Assembly (NCBI GenBank): GCA_029258495.1
Contig: JARHYV010000255.1
Coordinates: 1-5,748 of the forward strand
Origin: Faecousia sp.
GTDB taxonomy: Bacteria > Bacillota > Clostridia > Oscillospirales > Oscillospiraceae
Direction of reading: 5' to 3'
DNA length: 5,748 bases
Part shown: in pieces, positions 3,701 to 5,748 of the stretch
Numbering within the stretch: position 1 is the stretch's first letter
Layout of the letters: each line of letters starts with the position of its first letter
Notes under the pieces: generated by a model
Told to the model about the DNA's origin: nothing
The model's database searches: none
Seen by the model: the letters and a program-made list of their open reading frames with translations, nothing else
Position numbers and translations under genes: made by a program

Positions 3701-5748
3701 TTACTTCACAATCAGGTTCACCAGTTTATTCTTTACCACGATGGTCTTGACGATACTGCCCTCCTGTTTCTCCAAGAAACGGGCTACCTTCTCGTCGCTC
3801 TTTGCCGCCTCGACCACAGCGTCGTTGTCCAGATCTGCTGCTACTGTGACGGTGCCGCGGAGCTTGCCGTTGATCTGTACTGCCATGGTCACCTCGGCAT
3901 CCACGCACTTGTCCTCAGCGTACTGGGGCCACTGAGAAACTGAGCAGATCCCCTCAAAGCCCTTCATTTCCCAGATCTCATCGCAGATATGGGGTGCAAA
4001 CGGGGACAGCAATCCAAGGAAGGTCTTCAATTCGGCACGGTTGCAGGTCTTCTCGATCTGGTTCAGCAGGGTCATCAGCGCAGCGATCGCCGTATTGGGT
4101 TTCAGGTTCTCGATATCCTCAGAAACCTTCTTCACGGTCTTGTGCATTGCGCTCATATTCGCCTTGGAATACTCTGTTTCGCTGTCTGTGACATTCTCTG
4201 CCATTTTCCATACGCGATCCAGGAAACGCTTGCAGCCCTTGACCGCATCGTTAGACCATGTGGCGACCTTTTCAAAATCACCGATGAACATGATGTAAAG
4301 ACGCATGGTATCTGCACCGTAGGTTCGGATCACATCATCCGGGTTCACAACATTTCCAAGACTCTTGGACATCTTCACAGAGGGACGGTATACATCACTG
4401 CCGTACTTTGCAAGGGCTGCATCCTTCTCTTCCTGTGTCTTATAGTTCTCGATATAGTGGGGGTTCTGTCCCAGGATCATGCCGTGGCTGGTACGCTTTG
4501 CATAGGGTTCCTTGTTGGGTACCACACCGATATCATACAGGAACTTGTGCCAGAAACGCGAATACAGCAGATGCAGGGTGGTATGCTCCATGCCGCCGTT
4601 GTACCAATCCACCTGTCCCCAGTATTTGAGCGCCTCCGGTGATGCCAGCGCCTCATCGTTGTGGGGATCCATATAGCGCAGGTAATACCAAGAAGATCCT
4701 GCCCACTGGGGCATGGTATCTGTTTCGCGCTTTGCATCGCCGCCGCACTTGGGGCACTTGCAGTTGACCCAGTCAGTCATGGCAGCCAGAGGGCTTTCGC
4801 CGTCGTCGGTAGGCTCGTAGCAGTCTACATCCGGCAGCAGCAGCGGGAGCTGCGACTCATCCATGGGCACCTCACCGCAGCAGGGGCAGTGAATAATGGG
4901 GATCGGCTCACCCCAGTAACGCTGCCGGGAGAAGACCCAGTCACGGAGCTTGAAGTTGGTCTTTGCCTCACCGATCCCCTGCTCCTGCAGCCACTGGATC
5001 ATGGCAGGGATCGCATCCTTCACCGTCATGCCATTCAGGAAACCGGAGTTGACCATGATGCCGGTGTCGTCCTTCAGTGTGAAGGCAGCCTCCTGCACAT
5101 CACCGCCTGCAACGACCTCCACGATCTCGCAGCCGAATGCCTTTGCAAATGCCCAGTCACGGTCATCGTGAGCAGGAACTGCCATGATCGCGCCGGTGCC
5201 ATAAGTAGACAGCACATAGTCGGAAATGAAAATGGGGATCTGCTTGCCATTGGCAGGGTTGATGCCCATAACGCCGGCCAGCTTGACTCCTGTTTTTTCC
5301 TTGTTCAGCTCTGTGCGCTCCAGATCAGACTTGGCAGCCGCTGCCGCCTGATAAGCCTTCACTTCGTCCGCATTGGAGAGCTTGTCCATCCATTTTGCAA
5401 TCAGATCATGCTCCGGCGACAGAACCATATAGGTTGCGCCAAACAGGGTATCCGGACGCGTGGTGTAGATCAGGATCTCATCTCCCAAGGTGGACTTGAA
5501 CTTCACCTCGGCACCGTGGCTGCGACCGATCCAGTTAGTCTGCTGTGCCTTGACGCGATCCACAAAATCCAGACCGTCCAGATCATCGATCAGACGATCT
5601 GCGTACTTGGTGATGCGCAGCATCCACTGGCTCTTTTCCTTGCGGACAACGGGAGAACCGCAGCGCTCGCAAACACCTTCTACCACTTCCTCGTTGGCAA
5701 GGACACACTTGCAGCTGGTGCACCAGTTAACGGGCATCTTAGCCTTGT
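3701..5748 (-). CDS. leuS: Leucyl-tRNA synthetase, C-terminal three quarters, start lies outside the window
   Basis: A class I aminoacyl-tRNA synthetase charging tRNA-Leu in the cytoplasm. The frame is open to the right edge: the ATG at 5737 is internal (KAKMPVNW), so about 681 of some 800-820 residues are present and the N-terminal HIGH region is off-window. Numbering from that Met: a zinc knuckle (C6, C9, C23, C26); the CP1 editing domain with GRSHGAEV, TTRPDTLFGATY (92-103) and AVPAHDDRDWAF, where D194 corresponds to the conserved editing aspartate; a second cysteine cluster (C284, C286, C287, C326, C328, C331); RETDTMPQWAGSSWYYLRY (337-355); GGMEHTTLHLLYSRFW; KMSKS at 455-459 (bases 4361-4375); the helical anticodon-binding domain; and a C-terminal domain with VQINGKLRG. 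All look intact, so editing is predicted to be active. About 31 residues separate GMILG from KMSKS. The TAA stop is 57 bases before the rpsU promoter; no clear terminator follows. Confidence 0.98.
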   Translation of the reverse strand, partial: KAKMPVNWCTSCKCVLANEEVVEGVCERCGSPVVRKEKSQWMLRITKYADRLIDDLDGLDFVDRVKAQQTNWIGRSHGAEVKFKSTLGDEILIYTTRPDTLFGATYMVLSPEHDLIAKWMDKLSNADEVKAYQAAAAAKSDLERTELNKEKTGVKLAGVMGINPANGKQIPIFISDYVLSTYGTGAIMAVPAHDDRDWAFAKAFGCEIVEVVAGGDVQEAAFTLKDDTGIMVNSGFLNGMTVKDAIPAMIQWLQEQGIGEAKTNFKLRDWVFSRQRYWGEPIPIIHCPCCGEVPMDESQLPLLLPDVDCYEPTDDGESPLAAMTDWVNCKCPKCGGDAKRETDTMPQWAGSSWYYLRYMDPHNDEALASPEALKYWGQVDWYNGGMEHTTLHLLYSRFWHKFLYDIGVVPNKEPYAKRTSHGMILGQNPHYIENYKTQEEKDAALAKYGSDVYRPSVKMSKSLGNVVNPDDVIRTYGADTMRLYIMFIGDFEKVATWSNDAVKGCKRFLDRVWKMAENVTDSETEYSKANMSAMHKTVKKVSEDIENLKPNTAIAALMTLLNQIEKTCNRAELKTFLGLLSPFAPHICDEIWEMKGFEGICSVSQWPQYAEDKCVDAEVTMAVQINGKLRGTVTVAADLDNDAVVEAAKSDEKVARFLEKQEGSIVKTIVVKNKLVNLIVK

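Noticed and set aside
3989..4642. Long + strand open frame (217 codons) inside leuS
   Set aside because: Antisense shadow of an intact synthetase covering the KMSKS region; the product looks like a reverse-strand translation artefact.
1..5748. CRISPR array, transposon ends, tRNA or rRNA genes, or a defence island
   Set aside because: I saw no regularly spaced repeats, transposase motifs or cloverleaf-like sequences; nearly all DNA is accounted for by conserved housekeeping genes. A T-box before leuS is possible but would lie beyond the right edge.

Overview
The window looks like a conserved housekeeping stretch of a Gram-positive, endospore-forming anaerobe of the class Clostridia, probably near the Oscillospiraceae/Ruminococcaceae. 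The reasons are a spore-maturation gene (spmB), a CD1247-type acidic protein known to me only from Clostridia, Firmicutes-type S21 and YqeG proteins, strong AGGAGG ribosome sites and consensus sigma-A promoters in a DNA of moderate GC content. The family-level placement is inference.

Layout from left to right. The 3' part of spmB (+ strand) enters from the left edge and ends at 436. It converges on a leftward (- strand) block, and a perfect 16-bp inverted repeat between the two can terminate transcription from both sides. All remaining genes are on the - strand. In transcription order (right to left) they are: leuS (3' three quarters, cut by the right edge), rpsU (ribosomal protein S21), a YqeG-family HAD phosphatase, an M24 Xaa-Pro peptidase, efp (elongation factor P) and a CD1247-like hyperacidic zinc-ribbon protein.

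The - strand block appears to hold several transcription units. rpsU has its own near-consensus promoter, a short leader with a hairpin beside the ribosome site, and two consecutive terminator-like hairpins after its stop. The yqeG-like gene starts a new unit from an extended -10 promoter and is joined to the peptidase gene by a 4-base ATGA overlap. efp has a further promoter in the 111-base gap after the peptidase gene, and the CD1247-like gene follows efp by 18 bases.

Functionally this is mainly a translation neighbourhood: leucyl-tRNA charging (LeuS), the small subunit (S21), rescue of proline-stalled ribosomes (EF-P), and turnover of Xaa-Pro peptides next to it. Two products have no firmly known role: the YqeG-like phosphatase and the CD1247-like protein. 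I see no mobile element, CRISPR array, tRNA or rRNA gene, and no clear sign of a new defence or metabolic system. The most unusual object is the CD1247-like protein, with an acidic stretch almost free of basic residues ahead of a four-cysteine metal-binding motif.
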